Below the pieces are notes generated by a model. The model ran no database searches and was not told the origin of the DNA. It worked only from the letters and a program-made list of their open reading frames with translations. From contig CALVJI010000024.1 of the NCBI GenBank assembly GCA_944332105.1, positions 1-13,761 of the forward strand: DNA of 13,761 bases. The letters are read 5' to 3'. Both the position numbers and the translations under genes were made by a program. The stretch's first letter is position 1. Every line of letters begins with the position of its first letter. Positions 1 through 7,695 of the stretch are shown piece by piece. The stretch is from an uncultured Bacilli bacterium. Lineage in GTDB: Bacteria > Bacillota_I > Bacilli_A > RF39 > UBA660.

Positions 1-16
1 TATTGCATGTTAATTA

Positions 17-71
17 TTGAGACATTTTCATTTACCAACTAAACAAAAATTTGAGACATTTTTACTTACCA
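17..71. repeat. Pair of 21-bp direct repeats, possible IS21-type element end
   Basis: Two copies of TTGAGACATTTT(C/T)A(T/C)TTACCA lie at 17-37 and 51-71, identical at 19 of 21 positions and 34 bp apart. Similarity continues weakly to a shared ACA just after each copy. Multiple short repeats just inside a terminus, with an end of 5'-TG...CA-3' type, are known for the IS21 family, where they bind the transposase. Read on the minus strand, the sequence starting TGTGTGACTGG near base 80 would fit such an end. No transposase gene is in the window, so any element would lie to the left of base 1. The repeat is certain; the IS21 assignment is inference. Confidence 0.45.
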
Positions 72-125
72 GTCACACACAATTCAACTGATTTTTTTAG
101 TTTTAGGATCCCCACACTTTTTTTA

Positions 126-739
126 TTATTTATCTAATAACCAATCTAACACATTCATTTTTCTTATACCATTGTAGTCTATTTCTGGATCTATATCCAT
201 GGTTAATATAAATTTCGGATAATGATCATTAATCGACTCTAAAGCCGATAACTCTCTTTCTAATGTTTTGGTATCTCTGACTGTATAAGCAACTTGAAAA
301 TATCTAACTCCTTTACTATTTTCTGTCACAAAGTCTATTTCTTTATCTCCGGATTTACTTTATATCCTCTTCTTACTAATTCTAGATAAACAATATTTTC
401 TAATACATGCCCTAAATCAACATATTTTCTTCCGATTAAAGCATTTCTCATAGTAACATCAGTAGCATAATATTTTTCACCGCTTTGTAAATATTGTTTT
501 CTTTTTATATCATATCTTGTTACTTTGTTAAAAATAAAGCTTTCGACTAAATAATCTAAGTAGCTTTCTACTATATGAACGGATATACTTCTACCATTAG
601 AAGTTAAAGTATCTGCTATCTTTTTTACAGATAACATATTTCCTATACTAGAAAACATAAATTCTGAGACACTTTTGAGCATGCTTGTATCAGCTATTTT
701 CTTTCTTTTTGCTATATCTTTAATTGTTATTGTATTACT
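126..739 (-). pseudogene. C-terminal half of an AAA ATPase (AAA_14/DUF4143), frameshifted remnant
   Basis: The minus strand encodes the C-terminal part of a DUF4143-type AAA ATPase, a family of about 400 residues with an N-terminal P-loop. Reading starts inside the family sequence without a start codon at about 736 (NTITIKDIAKRKKI). It continues through IGNMLSVKKIADTL, the YDIKRKQYL and EKYYATD motifs and LENIVYLELVRRGYKV, and then hits TAG at 335-337. The next frame picks up exactly the missing family sequence (SGDKEIDFV, then RYFQVAYTVRD and HYPKFILTMD) and ends at TAA 126-128. The shift lies at 354-355: two bases stand where the family usually has about four codons, so a deletion of about 10 bp is plausible. 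The N-terminal P-loop half is absent. The ATG at 682 lies inside the domain and is not a real start. This is a dead gene, not two small proteins. Confidence 0.85.
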
Positions 740-912
740 AATTTGTATCTTTTATCTGGAAGATATGTGGAATTCAAAATGTTTCCTTTGTCATTTAAAG
801 AATATGCTGATTACCATAAACAAGAAGGGACGAAAAATTGCATTTAAAATATATAAATAACAGTTCTATGCCATACGCTTTAAAATTAGATAATCAAGAA
901 GCACAAAGTAAA
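740..912 (+). pseudogene. Inverted internal fragment of the same AAA ATPase
   Basis: This plus-strand stretch encodes the middle of the same ATPase family. LYLLSGRYVEFKMFPLSFKE at 743-802 corresponds to the family's sensor-1/SGRYVE-PLSFKEF block. It continues as YADYHKQEG and is closed by TAA at 845-847. A second frame (about 829-912) carries the next block, LKYINNSSMPYALKLDNQEA, matching the family's YLKYGGMP region. The following family block (IYNTI-KDI) is exactly where the minus-strand fragment begins at about 736. The two fragments are therefore adjacent parts of one protein on opposite strands, which fits an inversion of about 740-912. There is one frameshift, near 825-835, and no start or ribosome binding site. 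Whether it came from the same gene copy or a second copy cannot be decided here. Confidence 0.75.
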
Positions 913-940
913 ATAATTTGCAATGCATTGCAAATTATTT
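911..940. repeat. Perfect 30-bp palindrome
   Basis: Each arm is 15 bp (AAATAATTTGCAATG and its exact complement) with no spacer. After a short mismatch the pairing resumes for four more base pairs (AAAG at 905-908 with CTTT at 944-947). On the plus strand it is followed by T-runs (945-949 and 953-959), so in that direction it looks like a terminator, but no intact plus-strand gene precedes it. On the minus strand it lies downstream of the transglutaminase gene and may stop or stabilise that transcript, although no good U-tract follows on that strand. It sits at the right end of the inverted ATPase fragment. Confidence 0.8.
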
Positions 941-1002
941 GCACTTTTTCGCTTTTTTTGCAGTCTTATTTCGTGTTTTCAGAAGTTTTAAAAAAAAGAG
1001 AT

Positions 1003-2640
1003 TTAGGAATTTTCAGTGGTTGCAGGCTTTTCTCTAACTGTTATATATAAGTTATATGAAACATGCATTTTATAATTTTCTACGTAAATTTCTAGATCTT
1101 CTGTTCCTTCTGAATCAAAAGTATAATTAATAACCTTACGATCGCCATTAAATTCTTCTTCTAATATGACTTTATCATTTGAAGTTACTTTTATATCATA
1201 TTTTTGGCTTCTACTAAAAATAAGTTCTATGCTCACCTTTTCACCAACATTTACAATTTCTTGATTAAATGATTGAGTATTTATCTTAAAAAACTCGCTG
1301 TCGGTAATGGCTCCTGTAACATTTATTGTTAGTGTGTATGAACGAATTAAAGTTGGGTCTTCACTAAAATTATGAAAGTTACTGATCGTCGTATTTAAAT
1401 TGTAGTAATAAGATTTGGTTGTATCTGGGTTTATACCAAAATAATTGTATCCATAATTGTCTTCTATCTGAGGATCAAAAATATAGTATTTACCGCCTGC
1501 TTTAATCATAACCCATGCATGCCCCATTACATTCCCACTTGTATTCATATATTGACCATTTACGACATATGCTTCAAATCCTACTCTTCTTGCTAAAAGC
1601 ATAAAAAGAGCTGAGTAATTATCACAAGATCCTGTATTATTTTGCAATGCATATCGAGCATTTAAAATATAATGTGCGTCATAATTATAGTATCCATATT
1701 CATCTTGTAAAGCAAATCTTTCATCCAAATTTATAATTCCTACGGAATAACTTAATCTTTGTTTTACATAATCATATAAAGCTCGTAATTTATCATAATT
1801 GGACATGGATGAGTTAGTCGTGCTAGAAACTATCGAAGCGATTTGACTATCTAATTCTTCATTTCTTGTTTTTAAAGGAGATAAAGTTACGCTGTTAAGG
1901 GCTTGTGCTAAGAGAGAAGTGCTTGTTATAGAGCTACTAGAACTTGAAGGCTTGGAACTTGATGAAGTGGAATTAGTAGAATTTGCATTTGATGGGGTTT
2001 CTACATTTTGATTTTCATTTGATGCAGGAGTATCATTTCTATCGGTATTTGTTTCTTCCTCTTTTGTAACTACATGAACTATAAGTGTTTTTGTCGCGAC
2101 GTTCTCGCTTTTATCTTTTAAAGAATATGTCACTTCATAGTCACCTAAGACATCTTTGTTCACTTTATTTTCTATTGTGATATCGGTAAGTGTTACTTCA
2201 TCATAGTTATCTTTGATGCTTTCTACAAATGAATTCGGATCAAAGTCTTCCCCTTGTGTAATCGTTACTTCACTAGTCGATAATGTAATTAGAGGAGGTT
2301 CTTTGTCAACGACATTTACAGCAAATTCTTTTTCATAGCTTACTCCTAAATACTCTACTTGCACTTTTATTTTCTGTAGACCTAACTCTTTTACTTCTTC
2401 TACCGAATATGTGATTTTTTCGTTATGATATACGCATTCTGTTTCACATACTACGCCAACTATAAAATCTGATAAATCATAAGCACCATAATTTACTTCT
2501 TGCACCTCTTTAAATCGTAATTCGGGCGTTTCTTCTTCTTGCTTTTGATATAAAATGAAATAAACAACCGAAGCAATAAGACAAATCAATATTAAAACGC
2601 CTAAAATACACAGAATCCAAACTCTTTTTTCTTTTTTCAT
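1003..2640 (-). CDS. Membrane-anchored surface transglutaminase-like protein
   Basis: This 545-residue protein is probably anchored in the membrane and faces outward. Residues 8-30 form one hydrophobic segment after a Lys-rich start, an uncleaved anchor or signal peptide. Residues 112-192 resemble a bacterial Ig-like DUF5011-type domain (DKEPPLITL, GDYEVTYSLKDKSEN). Residues 195-242 are a low-complexity Asn/Thr/Ser linker. Residues about 255-400 are a transglutaminase-like papain-fold domain with an apparent triad: Cys339 (GSCDNYSALF), His374 (GHAWV) and Asp389 (FDP). The C-terminal 110 residues look like a beta-sandwich. Such proteins are thought to crosslink, deamidate or cleave peptides at the cell surface; the substrate is unknown. 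AGAGG lies 10 bp before the ATG, and a separate promoter precedes it. Cys65 and Cys69 could form a disulfide. Confidence 0.85.
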   Translation of the reverse strand: MKKEKRVWILCILGVLILICLIASVVYFILYQKQEEETPELRFKEVQEVNYGAYDLSDFIVGVVCETECVYHNEKITYSVEEVKELGLQKIKVQVEYLGVSYEKEFAVNVVDKEPPLITLSTSEVTITQGEDFDPNSFVESIKDNYDEVTLTDITIENKVNKDVLGDYEVTYSLKDKSENVATKTLIVHVVTKEEETNTDRNDTPASNENQNVETPSNANSTNSTSSSSKPSSSSSSITSTSLLAQALNSVTLSPLKTRNEELDSQIASIVSSTTNSSMSNYDKLRALYDYVKQRLSYSVGIINLDERFALQDEYGYYNYDAHYILNARYALQNNTGSCDNYSALFMLLARRVGFEAYVVNGQYMNTSGNVMGHAWVMIKAGGKYYIFDPQIEDNYGYNYFGINPDTTKSYYYNLNTTISNFHNFSEDPTLIRSYTLTINVTGAITDSEFFKINTQSFNQEIVNVGEKVSIELIFSRSQKYDIKVTSNDKVILEEEFNGDRKVINYTFDSEGTEDLEIYVENYKMHVSYNLYITVREKPATTENS

Positions 2641-2666
2641 ATAACTCTAACCTCTTTATTAAATTA

Positions 2667-2695
2667 AGTATAGCATAAAATAAGCCTGCAAACAA
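2667..2695 (-). promoter_or_regulatory. Promoter of the transglutaminase gene
   Basis: Read on the minus strand: -35 TTGTTT (2690-2695), a 17-bp spacer, and an extended -10 TGC-TATACT (hexamer 2667-2672). The predicted transcription start is about 20 bp before the ATG, leaving a short leader that contains AGAGG. This makes the gene a separate unit from the ABC-F gene upstream of it. Confidence 0.7.
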
Positions 2696-2702
2696 TTCAC
2701 TT

Positions 2703-2712
2703 TTGACGTCAA
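2703..2712. promoter_or_regulatory. Palindrome TTGACGTCAA just upstream of the -35 element
   Basis: This perfect 10-bp palindrome begins 7 bp upstream of the -35 box of the transglutaminase promoter. Its position suits an activator or repressor operator. No regulator can be named, and a 10-bp palindrome can arise by chance in AT-rich DNA, although this one is more GC-rich than its surroundings. Confidence 0.3.
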
Positions 2713-2758
2713 GTTTTTTAGTCATTAGTTGTAAGTGATTTTTATCATTATTCTATGT

Positions 2759-4378
2759 TTAAATTCCGTTTTGAGACAATAAATTATAGGCTTTAATAAT
2801 CTCTTCATCATAAGGAGCAATTTTACCACTAGGAAGATAAAGCATTTTCTCAATTCGTAAATTTTTGACAAACTCTGGATTGTGAGAAACCACTAATAGA
2901 GTTCCTGGGTATTCTTTAAAAATGGCGGCAATTAATTCTTGAGTTTCTGGATCTAAATGATTGGTCGGTTCATCTAAAACTAAAAGATTTGCTGCAGATA
3001 AGGCGAGTTTAGCTAAGGCTACTCTACTGCGTTCTCCTGGTGATAAAATCGCGACTTTTTTATAGATATCCTCGCCAAAGAAAAGAAAGCGGCCGAGTAA
3101 ACCTCTTAAAAACGATATATCTTTTGTTACTGTATAAAAATGTTCAATAATCGTCTTTTCTTCATCTAATTGTTCATGTTCTTGAGCATAATAACCAATA
3201 GTTACTTTATTACCTAAACTAATTGTACCACTTAAAGGGGTTAATAAACCGACAATCAATTTTAAAAGTGTCGATTTTCCCGCGCCATTTTCTCCGACTA
3301 CTACATATCTTTCTTGGCGAATCATTTGCAAAGAAAAATCATCGATAACTAGATCATCTGGGTGATAGCCAAAGGTAAGATGTTCGATTCGTAAAGGATA
3401 GAAGTCTCCTTTTTCTTTTACAGTCATTGTAAATTTTGCTCTCTTATATTCCTTTTCTAATACAACTTTATTTTGTTCTAATTTAGCAAGTTTCTTTTGA
3501 CGGTCTTTCGCGATATTTGCTTTCTTTTCATTTCCACGAATATATTTTGCAATGATTTTTTTTAATTTTTCTTCTTCTTTTTCTTGTTTTTCTAATAATC
3601 GCATTTTGGTTTTCTGTTCTTCTTCTTTGCGCTCTTTATATTTGGCAAAATTACCATGAACGAGATCCATTTGATGTGTCCTTTTATCAATATATAAAGT
3701 TTTATTCGTTACTTTATTTAAGAATTCTTGATCATGAGAAATTACTAAAATGGTTCCGGAATATTTGGAAAGGTATTCCATAATATATTCTTTGGTATTT
3801 ATATCCAAATGATTTGTTGGTTCATCTAGTAAAATTAAATCGGGTTTACTATATAAAAGATGGGCGAAGGCTACTTTACTTTTCTCACCACCCGAAAGAT
3901 TTTGTAAGTGAGTATCCATCAAATCTACGAGATCTAGACCAGCTAATATTTCTAATAATTGATCTTCAGCTTCCCACGGTTCGTAAAAATCAATTAAGCT
4001 TTGAATTTTACTGGCTTTTTTTAGAAGTTCTGTACATTCTTTAGGTGTTTTTGTACTCATTTCTTGATATATATTAGCAAGTTTTTCTTCTAGCGAAACT
4101 AAGGGTCTTCCGGTTTTTACATAATCCAAAACGGAAATGTCCATAGAAAAAATTGCATCTTTTAAAACTTGGGGAAGATAGGCAACTCTTGTTTCTTTGG
4201 AAAGAATAATTTTTCCATAATCTGGTTCTAAATCCTGTAATATTAAATGAAATAAAGTCGATTTCCCTGCCCCGTTTACACCGATCACACCGACATGATC
4301 CCCATAACTAATATGCGCGGAGGCATTTAGAAAAATAGGCGTTACACCAAAAGAAAAATCTAAATGTTCAATATCCAT
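2759..4378 (-). CDS. ABC-F family ATPase (ribosome-associated)
   Basis: This soluble protein of 539 residues carries two ABC ATPase domains and no membrane segments, the ABC-F layout. Domain 1 has Walker A GVNGAGKST (33-41), signature LSGGE (161-165) and Walker B LILLDEPTNHLD (181-192). Residues about 245-320 form a very Lys/Glu-rich, probably coiled-coil linker. Domain 2 has GENGAGKST (362-370), signature LSPGE (445-449) and LLVLDEPTNHLD (465-476). ABC-F proteins bind the ribosomal E site; some rescue stalled ribosomes and others protect against ribosome-targeting antibiotics. The subgroup cannot be decided by eye, so resistance should not be assumed. The start is supported by AGGTGA 5 bp before ATG. 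The gene follows copA after a 71-bp gap that may hold its own promoter. Confidence 0.9.
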   Translation of the reverse strand: MDIEHLDFSFGVTPIFLNASAHISYGDHVGVIGVNGAGKSTLFHLILQDLEPDYGKIILSKETRVAYLPQVLKDAIFSMDISVLDYVKTGRPLVSLEEKLANIYQEMSTKTPKECTELLKKASKIQSLIDFYEPWEAEDQLLEILAGLDLVDLMDTHLQNLSGGEKSKVAFAHLLYSKPDLILLDEPTNHLDINTKEYIMEYLSKYSGTILVISHDQEFLNKVTNKTLYIDKRTHQMDLVHGNFAKYKERKEEEQKTKMRLLEKQEKEEEKLKKIIAKYIRGNEKKANIAKDRQKKLAKLEQNKVVLEKEYKRAKFTMTVKEKGDFYPLRIEHLTFGYHPDDLVIDDFSLQMIRQERYVVVGENGAGKSTLLKLIVGLLTPLSGTISLGNKVTIGYYAQEHEQLDEEKTIIEHFYTVTKDISFLRGLLGRFLFFGEDIYKKVAILSPGERSRVALAKLALSAANLLVLDEPTNHLDPETQELIAAIFKEYPGTLLVVSHNPEFVKNLRIEKMLYLPSGKIAPYDEEIIKAYNLLSQNGI

Positions 4379-4399
4379 ATAATCACCTTAAACATTTAG

Positions 4400-4405
4400 A
4401 TTGTA
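4400..4405 (-). promoter_or_regulatory. Possible -10 element for the ABC-F gene
   Basis: TACAAT on the minus strand lies 21 bp before the ABC-F start codon, in the 71-bp gap after copA. No good -35 hexamer sits 16-18 bp upstream; that place is taken by an A/T-only hairpin (AAAGA-CTA-TCTTT, about 4417-4429) that could be a weak terminator for the upstream operon. Read-through from copA remains possible. Confidence 0.3.
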
Positions 4406-4449
4406 CCTTATTCTTTCTAAAAAAGATAGTCTTTCTTTTTCTAACACAA

Positions 4450-6573
4450 TTATTTTCTTAATCTTAAACTATTTAGGGCAACCGTAATGCTACTAAAAGT
4501 CATAGCAAGACTTGCGATCATTGGGTTTAGCGTAATTGGTAAGAAACCACTGGCTAATGGAATCATAATTAAGTTATAAAAGAAAGCCCAAAAGAGATTT
4601 TCTTTAATAATTTTTATGGTTTTTTTACTAACATGAAAAAGTGTTTGTAAAAGTGTAATATCTTCTTTTAGGAAAACAATGTCTGAAGAGTCCGCGCTGA
4701 CATCTGAGCCCCCAAAGACACTTACACCGACTGTCGCGGCTTTTAGGGCGGGTGCATCATTAATGCCATCGCCGATCATTAAAGCAGGTGCATGATTGAT
4801 CACTAACTCTTCTTTTTCTTCTGGTGTTACTTCAGCAAAAACCTTGGATATGTGTACTTCGCTCGCGATTACTTTTGCTGTTACTTCATTGTCTCCGGTA
4901 ATCATACAAAGTTGATAGTCTTTTTGCAAGTTATCAAGGGTCTTTACAATATCCTTTTTAAGGGTATCTCGTAAAGCAAATAAACCAAGTACTTCTTTTT
5001 TAGAAAATAAATATACGATCATATAGCCTTTTGCTAAATAGTCTTTTTCTTCTTTAGTGTAAGGATTTTTTAAAGCAAATGTTTTTAAGAATTTCGTGGA
5101 TCCAGCATAGTATACGGTGTTGCCAATTTTTCCTTCAATGCCAAATCCTGGATGATTTTTAAAGTTTTTTACCGTTACAACAGGCCTACTCTCTTTTTGT
5201 AAAGCTACGCCTATTGGATGGGTTGAATTTTTTTCTAAACTACATAAATATGTAAGAGCTTCGTCCTTTTTTACATGACTATGGACCAAAGAGATTTCTC
5301 CTGTGGTAATCGTTCCGGTTTTGTCTAATAAAATATTTTTGATCTTCGGCAAGTTTTCTAGAGCCTCACTATTTTTTACAAAGATACCTTTTTTAGATAA
5401 GTTTCCAATAGTTACGACTAACGCAAGTGGAGTGGCAAGTCCTAACGCGCAAGGGCATGCAACAACTAAGGTAGTCACAAAAGAGGCAATGGCTGTTTCT
5501 AAGTCATGAAAGGCTAAATGGAAAACAAAAAAGATACTTGCCATAGTAATGATGAAAGGCACGAAAAAGCGACTTATTTTATCGACGTTTTTTTCAAGAG
5601 ATGTTTTTTTTGTAAACGCATTCATGACCAGTTTAGTAATATGGCTAATCATCGAGTCTTTTCCCACTTTTAAAGCTTCATAAGTTAAAACACCTTCTAA
5701 ATTCATACTACCTGCTAAAACTTCACTTTTCTTTTCTTTTAAAACGGGTAAGGACTCCCCTGTTAAAAAGGCTTCATTCACGTGACTTTTGCCATCTATT
5801 ACGATGCCATCAACAGGAAAAACTTCACCGGGTTTTACCATGACATGATCATGGACATTTATTTCATTAATAGGTATTACATACTCTTTTTCTTCTTTTA
5901 TGATTCTGCCTTCTTTAGGTGTCATCGTCACTAAATTTTGTAAAGAATCTACCGCCTTGCTTTTGTTTTCTGTATCAATTAATCTTCCTAATTTTACAAA
6001 AAGCAAAATAAAAGCAGAAGACTCAAAATATAAATTGTTTACACTGGCGATGTTTCCTTTATAAAGACTCACGAGTTCACTTAAACTATAAAGAAAGTTT
6101 ACAATAACCCCAAAAGTAATTAATGTATCCATATTACTTGTTTTATGAAGCAAGTTTTTGATGCCGCTTTGTAAAATATCTTTGCCATAAAACAAGAAAG
6201 GAATGGTCGCGATGAATAGAAAAAGTGCATAATTTAGGGGATGTGTTTCTTTATTTATGAAATCGGGAACGAGTAAATGAAACATGTGTCCCATGGAAAT
6301 ATACATTAAAAAAAGACCTAGAAATAAAAAGAAGAAAAAGGCTTTCCATGATAAGGACTTATTCTTTTTGGCATCACATGAAAACCCTGCTTCTTTCACA
6401 AAACGCATTAAATCTTTTTTTGTTAAAGGGCGTTCATAGGTAATTGCCACCGTTTGTAAAATTAGATTTACTTCAACATCAATAATATGTTTTTGTTTTT
6501 TTATGTATTTTTCTAAGCCAAGGGAACACGCACTACAAGTCATACCACTTACTTGTAAAGTTGTTTTATTCAT
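4450..6573 (-). CDS. copA: Cu(I)-exporting P1B-type ATPase
   Basis: This copper exporter pumps cytoplasmic Cu(I) across the membrane using ATP. The 707-residue protein has one N-terminal HMA domain with GMTCSAC (Cys13, Cys16) and then paired membrane helices. The actuator loop carries TGES (271-274). TM6 holds CPC (373-375), the Cu/Ag-type transport site, and is followed by phosphorylation motif DKTGT (Asp417), HP (452-453), TGDN (559-562) and GDGIND (601-606). The last helices hold FYN (665-667) and MTFSS (691-695), the other two copper-site motifs of P1B-1 pumps. All catalytic residues are present and the length is typical for one HMA domain. TAGGAG lies 6 bp before ATG, inside the end of the HMA chaperone gene, which overlaps by 8 bp; this suggests coupled translation. 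Confidence 0.95.
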   Translation of the reverse strand: MNKTTLQVSGMTCSACSLGLEKYIKKQKHIIDVEVNLILQTVAITYERPLTKKDLMRFVKEAGFSCDAKKNKSLSWKAFFFFLFLGLFLMYISMGHMFHLLVPDFINKETHPLNYALFLFIATIPFLFYGKDILQSGIKNLLHKTSNMDTLITFGVIVNFLYSLSELVSLYKGNIASVNNLYFESSAFILLFVKLGRLIDTENKSKAVDSLQNLVTMTPKEGRIIKEEKEYVIPINEINVHDHVMVKPGEVFPVDGIVIDGKSHVNEAFLTGESLPVLKEKKSEVLAGSMNLEGVLTYEALKVGKDSMISHITKLVMNAFTKKTSLEKNVDKISRFFVPFIITMASIFFVFHLAFHDLETAIASFVTTLVVACPCALGLATPLALVVTIGNLSKKGIFVKNSEALENLPKIKNILLDKTGTITTGEISLVHSHVKKDEALTYLCSLEKNSTHPIGVALQKESRPVVTVKNFKNHPGFGIEGKIGNTVYYAGSTKFLKTFALKNPYTKEEKDYLAKGYMIVYLFSKKEVLGLFALRDTLKKDIVKTLDNLQKDYQLCMITGDNEVTAKVIASEVHISKVFAEVTPEEKEELVINHAPALMIGDGINDAPALKAATVGVSVFGGSDVSADSSDIVFLKEDITLLQTLFHVSKKTIKIIKENLFWAFFYNLIMIPLASGFLPITLNPMIASLAMTFSSITVALNSLRLRK

Positions 6574-6781
6574 CTTTTTCTCCTACAACTAGAAAATCTA
6601 AGTCTTCAATTTTTTTAATCACTTTTTCTAAGAGTTCTTTATTTTTTAACTGGACTACTACTTCTTCTATTTGATAATTTGCAGTGACTTTTTCTACTCC
6701 TTTTATTTCTTTTAAAGCGTTTATAAGACGATTTTCACAGCCTTCACAAACCATTTTTTGAACATGTAATTTTACTTGCAT
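6566..6781 (-). CDS. copZ: Small HMA-domain metal chaperone, CopZ-like
   Basis: This 71-residue protein is a single heavy-metal-associated domain with beta-alpha-beta-beta-alpha-beta spacing. The metal motif MVCEGC (Cys12, Cys15) is a variant of MxCxxC. Family members carry Cu(I) through the cytoplasm to the copper ATPase, and its overlap with copA fits that partner. The sequence between the Cys residues (Glu-Gly) differs from the Thr-Cys-Ser-Ala-Cys of classic CopZ, so another thiophilic metal is possible. AAAGGA lies 8 bp before ATG, 14 bp after the CDF stop codon. Confidence 0.88.
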   Translation of the reverse strand: MQVKLHVQKMVCEGCENRLINALKEIKGVEKVTANYQIEEVVVQLKNKELLEKVIKKIEDLDFLVVGEKDE

Positions 6782-6795
6782 AAATATTTTCCTTT

Positions 6796-7695
6796 CTATT
6801 CATGATGATGGTGATGATGAGCCACACTACTTGTTTTCACGTCACAGCTTTCTTCTTCGCATTGTTCACTTGGGAGCTCTAATTCTAAGGTGCTATGAGT
6901 GATATTTAGAGTGGCTAATGCCTCTTTAATTTGTTTTTTTACTTTTAAATCCTTTTCTTTTGATACAACAACATGCATCGTTAAATAATTGTGAACTCCA
7001 TCTAAGCTCCAAATATGAATGTGGTGCACATCTTTGACACCAGAGATTTTTAAAACTTTGTCTCTTACTTCTTCTAAATGAATATCACTTGGTACTTTGG
7101 CTAAGAAGAGATTTAAAATATTTTTTAAATTACCCACCGCATGCTTTAATAGATAAAGAGCAATACCGATACTCATTATAGAATCAATATAAGTAATATC
7201 TGTGAATTTCATTAAAATAGAACCAATAAAGACGACAACCCAACCTAGGACATCTTCAAGCATATGGAGATTGACAGCTTTTTGGTTTAAAGAATCCCCT
7301 TCTTTAGTAGTATACGCGGCAAGGAAATTAATGATAATACCGATGATCGATAGACCAATCATCCCTTCATAATGAATGGGTTCAGGATAAATGATACGGG
7401 TAATGGCCCCGATTAAAACAACTAGGGAACCAAGTGTTAAAATCGTCGTTGTAATAAAAGCTCCTAGCACGGAATAACGTAAGTAACCATAAGTGTATAT
7501 GGTATTTGGTTTTCGTTTACTCTTTTTCTCTAAAAAATAGGATACACCGATGGAAAAGGCATCCCCAAAATCATGGATCGCATCGGATAAAATTGCCATG
7601 CTATTGGTAAATAAGCCTCCGACAATTTCAATAACCGAAAAGCTTAAGTTTAGAAGAAAAGCAACTAAAATATTTCTTTCTGTACTTTTTTTCAT
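6796..7695 (-). CDS. Cation diffusion facilitator (Zn2+/H+ antiporter type) with His6 tail
   Basis: This membrane exporter of 299 residues belongs to the CDF family, which moves divalent cations out of the cell in exchange for protons. It has about six hydrophobic helices in residues 8-200 and a cytoplasmic ferredoxin-like domain after about 200 (HHIHIWSLDG near 224). The transport site looks like the zinc type: HxxxD in TM2 (His41, Asp45) and HxxxD in TM5 (His144, Asp148). The short tail is unusual, with Cys279 and Cys284 followed by six His residues (293-298) and a final Glu. His-rich stretches in this family usually lie between TM4 and TM5; here that loop is short. Its start overlaps the TetR stop (ATGA), so the two are translationally coupled. 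It is similar to ZitB/CzcD-type exporters. Confidence 0.9.
   Translation of the reverse strand: MKKSTERNILVAFLLNLSFSVIEIVGGLFTNSMAILSDAIHDFGDAFSIGVSYFLEKKSKRKPNTIYTYGYLRYSVLGAFITTTILTLGSLVVLIGAITRIIYPEPIHYEGMIGLSIIGIIINFLAAYTTKEGDSLNQKAVNLHMLEDVLGWVVVFIGSILMKFTDITYIDSIMSIGIALYLLKHAVGNLKNILNLFLAKVPSDIHLEEVRDKVLKISGVKDVHHIHIWSLDGVHNYLTMHVVVSKEKDLKVKKQIKEALATLNITHSTLELELPSEQCEEESCDVKTSSVAHHHHHHE

Noticed and set aside
675..860. Plus-strand 61-codon ORF with a hydrophobic start, looking like a small membrane protein
   Set aside because: It is a different frame over the plus-strand ATPase fragment and the minus-strand DUF4143 remnant; no ribosome binding site, and the hydrophobicity comes from T-rich DNA.
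2510..2725. Minus-strand ORF covering the transglutaminase start
   Set aside because: Wrong frame over the promoter and the 5' end of a well-supported gene; it spans the -35 and -10 elements.
2759..4378. Antibiotic resistance ABC-F gene
   Set aside because: The family includes many non-resistance members and the linker cannot be assigned to a resistance subgroup by eye.
5303..5509. Plus-strand ORF opposite copA
   Set aside because: Antisense shadow of the CPC/DKTGT region of copA, with no ribosome binding site or promoter.
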